The notes below the pieces were generated by a model that saw nothing but the letters and a program-made list of their open reading frames with translations, was not told the origin of the DNA and did no database searches. This document shows, one piece after another, positions 51,884 through 60,639 of a stretch of 64,000 nucleotides of DNA; within the stretch, counting starts at the first letter, position 1, and every line of letters begins with the position of its first letter. Source of the DNA: Martinezella lusitana. Its GTDB lineage: Bacteria; Pseudomonadota; Alphaproteobacteria; Rhizobiales; Rhizobiaceae. The stretch covers positions 1 through 64,000 of the forward strand of contig NZ_JACHBG010000025.1 of NCBI RefSeq assembly GCF_014207095.1. The letters run 5' to 3'. A program made the translations under genes and the position numbers.

Positions 51884-53020
51884 ATGTATATCGAAGACAA
51901 GCTAACCTCCGGAACATGCGACACGCCACTCGATCTCCTGTGCAAACTTGTGAGGATTGAAAGCTGCGATCCACCAGGCCGGGAAATCGAGGTGGCGCGC
52001 AGCCTCGAGGCGGAATTGATCCGCGCCGGAGTCCAAGTGGAACTGGATGAGTTTGCGCCGGGACGGGCCAATCTCCTGGCGCGCCTGCCCGGCGCCGGCA
52101 CAAAGCCTCCGCTCGTCTTCTCCGCTCATCTCGATACGGTCCCGGTCGGAACCACCGGATGGACCGAGGAGCCGTTCGGTGGTCATATCAGGGACGGCCG
52201 TCTATATGGTCGGGGCGCATCGGATATGAAAAGCGGCGTTGTCGCAATGACGGCCGCGCTTCTTGAGATCGCGGCCACGGGAACGCCGCTGACCGGTGAC
52301 CTGCTGCTCGCTTTCTCCGCTGGTGAGAGTTCCAACTGTCTCGGTGCGAAGCGCTTTGTGGAGCGGCGGACATTCGCCGAGGCGGGAGCCATTTTGGTCA
52401 GCGAGCCCTCATCCCTTGAGCTCATCATTGCCGAAATGGGCGTCCTGTGGTTACGCGCAACGGCTTTCGGCCGTGTCGGGCATGTTTCGGGTGATGGCGG
52501 CGACAATGCGATCATGAAGATGGTATCCATTCTTCCGCAGATTCAGTCCGTCCCACTGCCTTGCACGGATCATCCGCTTCTACCGGAGCCGACAATCCGG
52601 ATCGGAACGATCCATGGGGGCGCGGCGGTGAACGTGACGCCTGATCGCTGCTTCGTCGACATCGACGTCAGGATCCACCCCGGAACCGCTCCCTCGGAAA
52701 TACTCGATCTGCTGGAACCGTTAGGACTGGATCTGGAGATCCTCGACTTCAAGCCGTCCGTCGAGACAGCCATCGATCATCCATTCACGCAAACCTGCCT
52801 GCAGGCCTGCGCCGCAAACCGATCGCAGGCTCCTCGGATATCGGGTGTAGCCTACTATTCCGATGCGACGATCTACACCTCGGCCTTCGAAACGCCATTT
52901 GTGATCATCGGACCGGGAGAGCTTGGCATGAGCGGTCAGACGGACGAGTTTGTCGAGATCGAGAAATTCAATCAGGCTATTGCGATCTACAGAGCCATCG
53001 CAGAATCCTACTTGAAGTAG
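51884..53020 (+). CDS. M20 family deacylase (ArgE/DapE-like), copy 2
   Basis: A 378-residue metallohydrolase with the ligand motifs SAHLDTVP, YGRGASDMKSG, AFSAGESSN and SEPSSLE, and C-terminal YYSDATIYTSAF. It is clearly paralogous to the gene at 44021 (shared SCDPPGRE/SCDPPGGE opening, FAPGRAN/FLPGRAN and VGTIHGGAAVNVTPDRCF-like segments). It should act on an N-acyl amino acid or related amide. It is the last gene of a plus-strand unit with alanine racemase and the EamA transporter. Confidence 0.88.
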   Translation: MYIEDKLTSGTCDTPLDLLCKLVRIESCDPPGREIEVARSLEAELIRAGVQVELDEFAPGRANLLARLPGAGTKPPLVFSAHLDTVPVGTTGWTEEPFGGHIRDGRLYGRGASDMKSGVVAMTAALLEIAATGTPLTGDLLLAFSAGESSNCLGAKRFVERRTFAEAGAILVSEPSSLELIIAEMGVLWLRATAFGRVGHVSGDGGDNAIMKMVSILPQIQSVPLPCTDHPLLPEPTIRIGTIHGGAAVNVTPDRCFVDIDVRIHPGTAPSEILDLLEPLGLDLEILDFKPSVETAIDHPFTQTCLQACAANRSQAPRISGVAYYSDATIYTSAFETPFVIIGPGELGMSGQTDEFVEIEKFNQAIAIYRAIAESYLK

Positions 53021-53444
53021 GCTGCTTGACCGTTTGGCCGCTCTGGGAAGGATTTCAACTCCCGGTGCGGGTTCACTGCTTCCGACATGATACAGAATGA
53101 TCGCAGATTGGCATCCTTTCGCGGGAAGCATGTTGAGACAGCAGGTATTCATGGCCGCATCACTGTCTGCAGATGCTGATCGTGGCTCATTGAATTCGGC
53201 CATTCCAGCCACAGTAGATGCGAGTACGGGCACCGCCGCGCAAGGTACCACCTGGCGCGGCGGTCTGTCAGCGAGGAACCGCCGACAAGGGCGTGATTCA
53301 ACCTGAAAGCAGGATGCCCTCCTGCGAATGGATGAATTGAAATGTCACGGGGTTAGGTCGCTTTATATGTGTCGGGCCTGTGATGGGAGACACCAATATC
53401 TTTCAGCCGGACCAGAGACATAAGGGGGGCAAGTTTCGAATCTC
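53021..53444. other. Intergenic region with a large hairpin
   Basis: No supported gene. Contains the hairpin at 53232-53264. The rest is probably the terminator region of the M20 operon and the promoter of the glycosyltransferase gene at 53445. Confidence 0.4.
53232..53264. terminator. Strong hairpin without T run
   Basis: ACCGCCGCGC (53232-53241) pairs perfectly with GCGCGGCGGT (53255-53264), and inside the loop AGGT pairs with ACCT. No T tract follows, so it may be a terminator-like hairpin, an mRNA-stabilising structure or a palindromic repeat element. Confidence 0.4.
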
Positions 53445-54656
53445 ATGCGTCTCATACTCGTCAATGATGTTTCAACCGTTCGCGGTGGTGCGACCAAGGT
53501 GGCGTTGCAATGTCTTGAGGCAAGCAGGGATGCTGGTCTGACTTGCGCCGTGCTGGTCGGCGATGACGGTGAAGGCCTCAAGCCGCGGTTTTCCGGCATC
53601 CGGACAGTTGCGCTTGGCGAGCGTCCTCTTCGGGAAGGCCCGACCCTCACCGATGTTTTCACAAAGAACTACAACCGGCGCGCCTACGAGGCGATGGAGG
53701 GATTGCTTCAGGAATCGGCGGAGGAGACCGTCGTGCATGTCCATGGCTGGTCGCAGATCCTGTCGCCATCGATCTTTTATGCGCTTGCCAAACATGAGGC
53801 CAGGGTCATTGTCACCGCGCATGACTTCTTCCTGAATTGTCCGAACGGAGGACTTATCGATTTTCGCAGCGGTGATGTCTGCCATGTCAAGCCGCTGTCC
53901 GCCGCATGTCTCACGAGCAATTGCGACAAGCGCAACTACTTCCACAAGCTCTGGCGTTTCCGCCGTACTTTGACGCAGCGGAATGTCGGCGAGGATTTCT
54001 GGGGCCGCATCGGCATCGTGCTGGCGCATGAAAACATGGAGGCGCATTTGCGCTCCGGCCCTCTCCAGCATTTCACGACGCTGCGCACACCGACTGAACC
54101 GTTGACGCGAGGACCGGTAGAAGCATGGCGCAACCACCGCACGATCTTTCTCGGCCGCATGTGCTGGGAGAAAGGAGTGCGGACACTGGCGGATGCGCTC
54201 AACAAGACCGGAAGGACGGCGACACTCATCGGCCGCGGACCGTTGCTTGGGGAGATGCAGCGCGCTCTGCCGCATTGCTTCGTGCCCGGCTGGCTAAGTG
54301 ATGAGGAGGTAACGAGGCTTGCTGGCGAAGCGCGCGTCTTCGTCATGCCGTCGCGTATGCCTGAGCCTTACGGTCTGGTCGCAGCCGAGGCGCTGATGTC
54401 CGGCATCCCGGTGATTGTCAGCAGCAATGCACTGATTGCGGCGGAGGTCGAAAACAACAGCGCCGGTCTGGTCTTCGAAAGCGGCGATGCGGATTCACTG
54501 GCCGAGAAATTGGCAGCGACGGATGACGACCACCTGATGCGAAGACTGAGCAAGGGTGCGTTTGCCCTTGGCCAACGCATCGCGCCGAGCAGGGCGGAAT
54601 GGGGGCGGCGAATGGTAGACATTTATACGGGGCGCAGCGGTTTTCTTGCGCATTAG
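53445..54656 (+). CDS. GT4 family glycosyltransferase
   Basis: A 403-residue GT-B enzyme. The N-terminal RLILVNDVSTVRGGATKVALQ is the glycine-rich acceptor-side loop, the centre has IVTAHDFFLNCPNGG, and the C-terminal half shows IFLGRMCWEKGVRTLADAL and SRMPEPYGLVAAEALMSGIPVIVS, the GT4 donor site with its two glutamates. No membrane helix is apparent. It is followed after 14 bases by an NAD-dependent epimerase, forming a small glycan unit separate from the 18-27 kb locus. Confidence 0.88.
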   Translation: MRLILVNDVSTVRGGATKVALQCLEASRDAGLTCAVLVGDDGEGLKPRFSGIRTVALGERPLREGPTLTDVFTKNYNRRAYEAMEGLLQESAEETVVHVHGWSQILSPSIFYALAKHEARVIVTAHDFFLNCPNGGLIDFRSGDVCHVKPLSAACLTSNCDKRNYFHKLWRFRRTLTQRNVGEDFWGRIGIVLAHENMEAHLRSGPLQHFTTLRTPTEPLTRGPVEAWRNHRTIFLGRMCWEKGVRTLADALNKTGRTATLIGRGPLLGEMQRALPHCFVPGWLSDEEVTRLAGEARVFVMPSRMPEPYGLVAAEALMSGIPVIVSSNALIAAEVENNSAGLVFESGDADSLAEKLAATDDDHLMRRLSKGAFALGQRIAPSRAEWGRRMVDIYTGRSGFLAH

Positions 54657-54670
54657 TTGGGGGATGGACA

Positions 54671-55669
54671 ATGGCACGTGCTTTGGTGACGGGCGGTTGC
54701 GGCTTCGTTGGTCGACATCTTATCCGACGGCTTGTCGCGGAAGGACTGGATGTCGTCTGCGTCGATCCCCTGGTCATGGGGACGGGCGCGCTTCATCCTG
54801 ATCTGTGGCGGTCATTTGCGGGTTCCCACTTGGTCTTTCTCCAGGAAGACTGCCGCACATTCTTCGCTCGCCCGCCGGAGTATTTTGACTATGTCTTCCA
54901 TCTGGCCGCGCTGGTCGGCGGTCGCGTGACGCTCGAGACGCAGGCGCTCGACGTCGCCGAGGATCTGGCTGTCGATGCGAAGCTATGGCAGTGGGCCGTA
55001 CGCGCCAAACCGGGTTCGGTGATATTCTTCAGCTCTAGTGCGGCCTATCCTGTATCACTGCAGACCGTCGACAATCATCGGCTGCTGTCGGAGGAGATGA
55101 TCAATTTCGACGCGGCCATCGGCATGCCGGACCTCAGCTACGGCTGGGCGAAACTGACCGGCGAATATCTGATGAAGCTCTATGTCGAGCGCTATGGCCA
55201 GCGCGCCATCGCCTACAGGCCGTTCAGCGGCTACGGCGAGGATCAGGATTTGGCTTACCCTTTCCCGGCGATATGTCGCCGTCTGCTTGCAGAGCAAGGC
55301 GCGGCGGAAGTCTTTGTTTGGGGTTCAGGCCGTCAGTGCCGTGATTTCATCCATATTTCCGACTGCATCGAATTCATCTGGCAAACGAAGGAGTTGCTTC
55401 CCGACGGTGCCAGCCTCAATCTGTCGACCGGAATTGCAATATCCTTCATCGAATTGGCCGAGGCCATCAGTCAGCAGATCGGCTGGCAACCGACAGTCAC
55501 GGGTCGGTCGAACCATCCCGAAGGTGTCTTCTACCGCTGCGGTGATACGGCCCTGCAACGCTCCTACGGGCTGGCGCCGTTGGTCCATCTGCACGAGGGG
55601 ATCGCGCGGATGCTGGAGTATCTGCGAGCACAACAGCCGCCATATGGGCAGCAGCGCCTTGGCATATAG
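54671..55669 (+). CDS. NAD-dependent epimerase/dehydratase
   Basis: A 332-residue extended SDR protein: ALVTGGCGFVGRHLIRRL binds NAD, FHLAALVGGR follows, and the SSSAAYP serine region with SYGWAKLTGE gives the Tyr-xxx-Lys pair. The FSGYGEDQDLAYPFPAICRR and CRDFIHISDCIEFI segments fit nucleotide-sugar epimerases. ATG 54671 has GGGGGATGG upstream, and the longer frame from 54599 overlaps the preceding gene. It likely provides the donor sugar for the adjacent GT4 enzyme; the exact sugar is not evident. Confidence 0.87.
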   Translation: MARALVTGGCGFVGRHLIRRLVAEGLDVVCVDPLVMGTGALHPDLWRSFAGSHLVFLQEDCRTFFARPPEYFDYVFHLAALVGGRVTLETQALDVAEDLAVDAKLWQWAVRAKPGSVIFFSSSAAYPVSLQTVDNHRLLSEEMINFDAAIGMPDLSYGWAKLTGEYLMKLYVERYGQRAIAYRPFSGYGEDQDLAYPFPAICRRLLAEQGAAEVFVWGSGRQCRDFIHISDCIEFIWQTKELLPDGASLNLSTGIAISFIELAEAISQQIGWQPTVTGRSNHPEGVFYRCGDTALQRSYGLAPLVHLHEGIARMLEYLRAQQPPYGQQRLGI

Positions 55670-55935
55670 GGTGGATTTGCCGATATAAGTTCGAGCTTAC
55701 ACACCGATGTTGCGGCCCGCCGCCGTGAGCCTCACCCTTTTCCGGCCAGTCAAGGACTTCGTGGTAGACTGGCCCCGCACGGTGTTCGACATGATAGAAG
55801 GACGCAATCTTCTCGGCCTTTGATGATCTCCGCAAACGAGTTAATGCCGGATTTGCGGCAAGTAGAGATCGGTCAGAACCTATTGTGCCTGCGGGAGAAA
55901 GAGGATTTCCCACGTCATCACTTCAGCGACAACAC

Positions 55936-56982
55936 TCACCTATCCGGTGGCACCGGGGCAGTAGAACCACGGACCCGCAGTTCCGGCTCAAGCAGAATTT
56001 CACCAACACCATAGGATCTGTTGGCGATGATGTCATTTAGGGTGGACGTGATGCTTCTAACAATATCATCCACCGGCTGCCGCACACTGGTAAGCGGAGG
56101 ATCCGTAAAATCCAGCCAACGTGAATCGTTGTAGCCGACCACCGAAATATCGCTCGGGACATGCAAGCCTTCCCGCGTGATATGCCTGATGGCGCCAAGT
56201 GCCATCTCGTCACTGGCCGCAACGATCCCTGTGACACCCTCGGCGAGCAGCATCTCCGCTCCGCGCCGACCTCCTTCAGTCCCGTAGGGCTGCCTTACCC
56301 AAAGCTTCTCGACGCCGGCGATATTCCGGCGCCTCATTGCCGTCAGGAAGCCCTCAAGCCTTCGGTCGGCGGGCATATTGCCTTCGGGACCGGTGCAGAT
56401 ACCGATTCTGCGGTGGCCGAGATCATAGAGATGTCCGACTGCCAGTTCCGCCGCACGCCAGTCGTCTGTAGAGAAGACTGGCGCTTCAACTCCGGCAAAC
56501 GCCCCATTGAAGGTGACGAAAGGTACACCACGTTCGTGCAGCAACTGATGCGCGACAGGATCGGAATTCACGAGCGTATTGCTTGCCGAAAGGAACACCA
56601 CCGCAGCGATGCCGCGGTGAACCAGGGACTCGACATAATCACGCTCCTGAACGGTTCCGGGATAGACCGGCCCGACGATGGTGTTTAATCCGGCGCGACC
56701 CAGCTCGACGGCGAACGCGTCGCACAAATCGGAAAAAAAGAAGCTCGCCAAGCCCGGCACCAGGATGAGAACAATGTTGCCGCGCGTGCTCCGTTCGTAG
56801 CCGGACTTGCGCAAAGCGTCCTCAACTGCTTGCCGCGTAGCACTCGCTATCCCATAGCGCCTGTTGAGCACACGACTAACGGTTGCTTCGCTGACGCCAG
56901 CCATTTCGGCAACCGTCGCCAATGCTACATTGCTGGCGCTGGGGCGCCCTTTCCGTGGTTTTGGGGTCGGCTTTTCCTTCAT
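55936..56982 (-). CDS. LacI family transcriptional regulator
   Basis: A 348-residue repressor with the LacI HTH (NVALATVAEMAGVSEATVSRVLNRR) and hinge helix after a basic N-terminal tail, then a periplasmic-binding-protein-like sensor domain (ISVVGYNDSRWLDFTDPPLTSVRQP near the end). ATG 56982 starts MKEKPTPKPRKGRPS. It is the last gene of the alpha-galactoside operon, 29 bases after the glycosidase stop, and probably represses that operon through the palindrome at 62055-62068. Confidence 0.9.
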   Translation of the reverse strand: MKEKPTPKPRKGRPSASNVALATVAEMAGVSEATVSRVLNRRYGIASATRQAVEDALRKSGYERSTRGNIVLILVPGLASFFFSDLCDAFAVELGRAGLNTIVGPVYPGTVQERDYVESLVHRGIAAVVFLSASNTLVNSDPVAHQLLHERGVPFVTFNGAFAGVEAPVFSTDDWRAAELAVGHLYDLGHRRIGICTGPEGNMPADRRLEGFLTAMRRRNIAGVEKLWVRQPYGTEGGRRGAEMLLAEGVTGIVAASDEMALGAIRHITREGLHVPSDISVVGYNDSRWLDFTDPPLTSVRQPVDDIVRSITSTLNDIIANRSYGVGEILLEPELRVRGSTAPVPPDR

Positions 56983-57011
56983 TCCAGCGGTCAGACTTCC
57001 TCTGAGCTCAT

Positions 57012-58778
57012 CTATTCGTCCACCCTCCGTATATCGAGCACGGCAATCCCGCAAGGCGGAACATCAACGAGCCAGAACCCCTGATCGAGCCGGTGGCTCG
57101 CTATCCGAACGCGAGCCCCGACCATATCGCTCACGTCGACGATCACCTCCGCCGGTGCTCCGCTCAAACGGAGGACAAGCTTGCTTTTGGTGGTCGCGTT
57201 GAGCAAGGTCAGTTGCCTGAATACCGAGCAATCCAGATCCACGATTGTGTCGCTATAGACACCGATAACGCCATTTCCCGCGCCGTCGACACATTGGACG
57301 ACGGGGTAGCCAGCAGAAGGAAGTCCGCCATCCAGTTTCCCATGAATGACGATATCCCGTGTTCGCTCCCAATGAGCAAGAACATGATTGATCACCGCGC
57401 GCTGGTCCGAGGGAAGCTCGGTCAGCCGCATGGATATTTGCGGCACCGAAAAATATCCCGCCAGGATCTGGCGTGCCGCTGCTTGGGCACCTCCTGAACG
57501 ATCCCAGACCAACGGGTCGGAATGAACCACGGCGCTGGACGTCATGCGCGTATCGATAATCGCACGACGCCCCACCACCACATCGGTGGGGCAATCGAAA
57601 GCGCGAACCACATTCGCATAAGCCGCCACAGCTGTATTCACATAGGGCTGACGGAATTCAATGATCGCGTCGGCGCGCCCTCGCTCTTCAAGCGAGCAGC
57701 GAAGCTGCTCGAGCGTCTGTTGCATCGCTTCGCCAACGTCATTGATGTCGCCGCGACCTGGAGTGCCGACGTAGACGGTCGCATCATTCAGAAAGTCTAT
57801 TTTCAGTCCGTCGAGATCATAATCCTCGATCACCCGCAGACAGCTCGACACGAAGAAGTCGCGCACCTCGCGAAAACGCACATCGAGTATGTTTGCGCGC
57901 AGACGAGGCGCGTGATGCGGAGCATAGACAGCCATATGAGAAAATGCATCGCTTTTATTGCCCAGCAACAGCGGAGCTACCCAGACGACGACCGACATGC
58001 CAAGAGCTTTCAGCCGAGCCACATGCGCCCTGAAATCGGGAAACTTGCCGACATCGGGCAGCCAATCGCCGCATCCCGCATACCAGCGACCATTGGCCAT
58101 CTTCTGCCAGCCGTCATCGATGAAAACGGCACGACATCCGATGTCGCGCGCAACCAGAGCGTCAGCCTCGATAAGACTTGCATCGATTGCCTGGGAATAG
58201 GCGTACCAGGTGGAGTAAACCGGTGCCTTGGCGGCTTCGGGCAGATTGCGACCCACTTTGCCAACACGCTTTGTCTGCCATTGGCGCAAACCGGCGACGG
58301 TCCTGGAAAGCGTATCGCCTCGATCGGCCAAAGCGAGTTGTAGAGGCTCCCCAGCGACTGCGCGCTTGCGCTGGATGAGGATGACAAAGGCCATCTCCTC
58401 TTCCGAGACGCCAAACTGCAGCTGGCAGTCCTTCACCAGCCAATCTGTCGCGTAACCAAGCATTGCTCGACCGTCGCCGTCGTAGAGACAACCGAGCGGT
58501 GAGGATGACACGATGCCGATCGTATCTGTCCCCTTCCAGTCCGGCATCAACGGCCGCTCGTGCAGCCCGGCCGGATACCAGTATCCTTCCGCACATTCGA
58601 GGGGAATCCGGATGGCGACACGAAACACATCACTTTCACCGGGAATAATCTTCAAGACGTTGAGATCGTTCGACCTGCCTTCTTCGGCCAGGTGCGCATC
58701 CTTGGAGATGTCGACCGATGCGCCGGCCCAGGTTCCGTTAAGGCGCACCAAATCCGATGCGAATTCTTCGAGTATCAA
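57012..58778 (-). CDS. Alpha-galactosidase-like glycoside hydrolase (GH36/clan D)
   Basis: A 588-residue cytoplasmic hydrolase. The N-terminal 180 residues form a beta-rich domain; the barrel begins near YSTWYAYSQAIDASLIEADA, and the nucleophile is the Asp in LDGLKIDFLND, the KxD motif of melibiase-type enzymes. VFIDDGWQ is also typical. The start is not an ATG: TTG 58778 is preferred since TTAGGAG lies seven bases before it and the preceding gene ends 17 bases upstream; the open frame runs to 59009 inside that gene. Expected substrate: an alpha-galactoside brought in by the adjacent ABC system. Confidence 0.85.
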   Translation of the reverse strand: MILEEFASDLVRLNGTWAGASVDISKDAHLAEEGRSNDLNVLKIIPGESDVFRVAIRIPLECAEGYWYPAGLHERPLMPDWKGTDTIGIVSSSPLGCLYDGDGRAMLGYATDWLVKDCQLQFGVSEEEMAFVILIQRKRAVAGEPLQLALADRGDTLSRTVAGLRQWQTKRVGKVGRNLPEAAKAPVYSTWYAYSQAIDASLIEADALVARDIGCRAVFIDDGWQKMANGRWYAGCGDWLPDVGKFPDFRAHVARLKALGMSVVVWVAPLLLGNKSDAFSHMAVYAPHHAPRLRANILDVRFREVRDFFVSSCLRVIEDYDLDGLKIDFLNDATVYVGTPGRGDINDVGEAMQQTLEQLRCSLEERGRADAIIEFRQPYVNTAVAAYANVVRAFDCPTDVVVGRRAIIDTRMTSSAVVHSDPLVWDRSGGAQAAARQILAGYFSVPQISMRLTELPSDQRAVINHVLAHWERTRDIVIHGKLDGGLPSAGYPVVQCVDGAGNGVIGVYSDTIVDLDCSVFRQLTLLNATTKSKLVLRLSGAPAEVIVDVSDMVGARVRIASHRLDQGFWLVDVPPCGIAVLDIRRVDE

Positions 58779-58795
58779 GGACAAGCTCCTAAGTT

Positions 58796-59638
58796 TTACT
58801 GTTTGACGGCACCGGCAAGCATGCCGGCCACGAAATGTCTTTGGAGAAGGAGGAAAACCCCGAGGACCGGGAGAACCGAAAGCATGGTTCCTGTCAGTAA
58901 CGCGCCGTAATCGGTTCCGCGGGAATCCAGCATGGATGCCAGTGCGACTGGAATCGTATACGCATGCTTTTCGCGCAACACGATCAGCGCGTAGACGAAC
59001 TCGTTCCACTGAGCCAGAAACAGAAAGATCGCGAGCGCCGCCAGTGCCGGTCGCACGACAGGAATTACGATCTGCGCAAAGATTCGAACTTCACCGGCAC
59101 CGTCCATGCGAGCTGCCTCTATGAGTTCGTCCGGAATCGATGTCATCGACTGCCGCATGAGGAAAATTCCGAATGGCAGGGCCAGGTTCGGCAGGATCAG
59201 GGCCTGATAGGTGTTCAGCCATTTGAGCGCTACCATGATCTGAAACAGCGGCACGAGGGTCACCTGCGACGGCAATGCCAATGCCAGGAGAACGACGCCA
59301 AACAAAAAACTCTGTCCGACGAAACGAAATTTGGCGAAAGCGTAGCCTGCCATGGAACAGACGATCATGCCGAAGAATGTGTAGAGCGCAGCGACAACCG
59401 TTGAATTGACAATCGCCATGGCAAATTCAGTCTCGCTGAAGAGCCGTGACAAGTTCGCCCAAAGGCTCGTTCCGGGCAGCAATATGGGCCGACCGCTGAA
59501 GAATGACGTGCCTGGTTGGGTACTGGCGATCAGCAACCAATAAAATGGCGCGACCATAAAAAGACCGCCCAATGCTATGACCAAATTGAGGGCGATCGAG
59601 CGCGTAGGGCCAAAGTTGGATTGAGAACCGACCATCAT
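58796..59638 (-). CDS. Carbohydrate ABC transporter permease (MalG-like)
   Basis: A 280-residue permease with six helices and the EAA loop ELIEAARMDGAGEVRIFAQIVIPVVRP, in the pattern of CUT1 sugar importers. The N-terminus overlaps the stop of the partner permease (ATGATG at 59638/59635), so either ATG could serve. It forms the membrane channel with the MalF-like protein. No ATPase is encoded in the operon, so a shared MsmK/UgpC-type ATPase from elsewhere is needed (inference from CUT1 systems). Confidence 0.9.
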   Translation of the reverse strand: MMVGSQSNFGPTRSIALNLVIALGGLFMVAPFYWLLIASTQPGTSFFSGRPILLPGTSLWANLSRLFSETEFAMAIVNSTVVAALYTFFGMIVCSMAGYAFAKFRFVGQSFLFGVVLLALALPSQVTLVPLFQIMVALKWLNTYQALILPNLALPFGIFLMRQSMTSIPDELIEAARMDGAGEVRIFAQIVIPVVRPALAALAIFLFLAQWNEFVYALIVLREKHAYTIPVALASMLDSRGTDYGALLTGTMLSVLPVLGVFLLLQRHFVAGMLAGAVKQ

Positions 59639-60567
59639 GAGCGAGCATCTCCGAGCAAGCGAAACTGGATGAACGAGACAACACCAATGATAATGGTCAG
59701 CGCATAGCCGATCGTGGATGCATAGCCAAAATCAAAATACTTGAACCCGTTCAGATAGAGATACATGCCGATGGTAAGTGTCGCATTGTCAGGTCCGCCA
59801 TTGGTAAGGACATAGGGTTCGTCAAAAAGCTGCAAGGTACCGATACTGGACAGCACGGTCGTTAGGATGATGGCCGGCTTAAGTCCCGGAAGGGTTACAT
59901 GCCGGAACTGCTGAAAGCCGCTGGCACCATCAATTGCCGCAGCCTCGTAGAGATCCGACGGGATAGTCTGCAGCTGTGCGAGATAGATGATGGCGTTCTG
60001 GCCGGTATAATGCCAGGTCAGTGCCAGCATGATCGATATTTGCGCCCAGAACGGATCCGCCAACCAGGGAATACGCGGCAATCCCGCGGCATTGAGTGCA
60101 TAGTTTACGAGGCCGTACTGATTGTTCAGCAGCATCGAGAATAGGATACCGTAGGCAACCAATCCCATGACGATCGGCACAAAATATGTCATGCGCCACA
60201 AGCTGCGAAGCTTCAGCAGGATAGAATTGAATGCAACGGCCAGCGCAATGGCGAGCACGAGCATGATCGGCACCTGAATGGCAAGAATCGTCGCGGTATT
60301 GGAGAGGGCCTTGCGAAACAGCGGATCGCCAAGTAGCCGGAGATAATTGTCTACCCCTACAAAAGTGACTTTTCCCCCACGTCTGCTCGTGAAGCTCAGC
60401 CAGAATGCATAGCCGTATGGGTAGAGTTTGAACGCAATAAAGAGAATGAAGACCGGACTTAGAAAGAGATATGGGGTCAATCGCCGGAAAAATTGACCTT
60501 TTGGTTTAACCATCGCGCGGCTGACCACAAATCTCTTATCCCTTGCGAATGTTCTGTCGATGGTCAT
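59635..60567 (-). CDS. Carbohydrate ABC transporter permease (MalF-like)
   Basis: A 310-residue permease of the CUT1 type: LTPYLFLSPVFILFIAFKLYPYGYAFWLSF at the N-terminus, six helices, and the EAA loop DLYEAAAIDGASGFQQFRHVTLPGLKP. ATG 60567 has no good ribosome site; ATG 60513 (MVKPKGQFF) is an alternative that keeps the whole membrane domain. It pairs with the MalG-like permease downstream and the Tat-exported binding protein upstream. Confidence 0.88.
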   Translation of the reverse strand: MTIDRTFARDKRFVVSRAMVKPKGQFFRRLTPYLFLSPVFILFIAFKLYPYGYAFWLSFTSRRGGKVTFVGVDNYLRLLGDPLFRKALSNTATILAIQVPIMLVLAIALAVAFNSILLKLRSLWRMTYFVPIVMGLVAYGILFSMLLNNQYGLVNYALNAAGLPRIPWLADPFWAQISIMLALTWHYTGQNAIIYLAQLQTIPSDLYEAAAIDGASGFQQFRHVTLPGLKPAIILTTVLSSIGTLQLFDEPYVLTNGGPDNATLTIGMYLYLNGFKYFDFGYASTIGYALTIIIGVVSFIQFRLLGDARS

Positions 60568-60639
60568 GACGAGGGTACCGGTGCCTGAGAGGTGCGGTGG
60601 AACGGGCGCCCGCCGGGTGGGTACGGGCGCCGGAAGACA

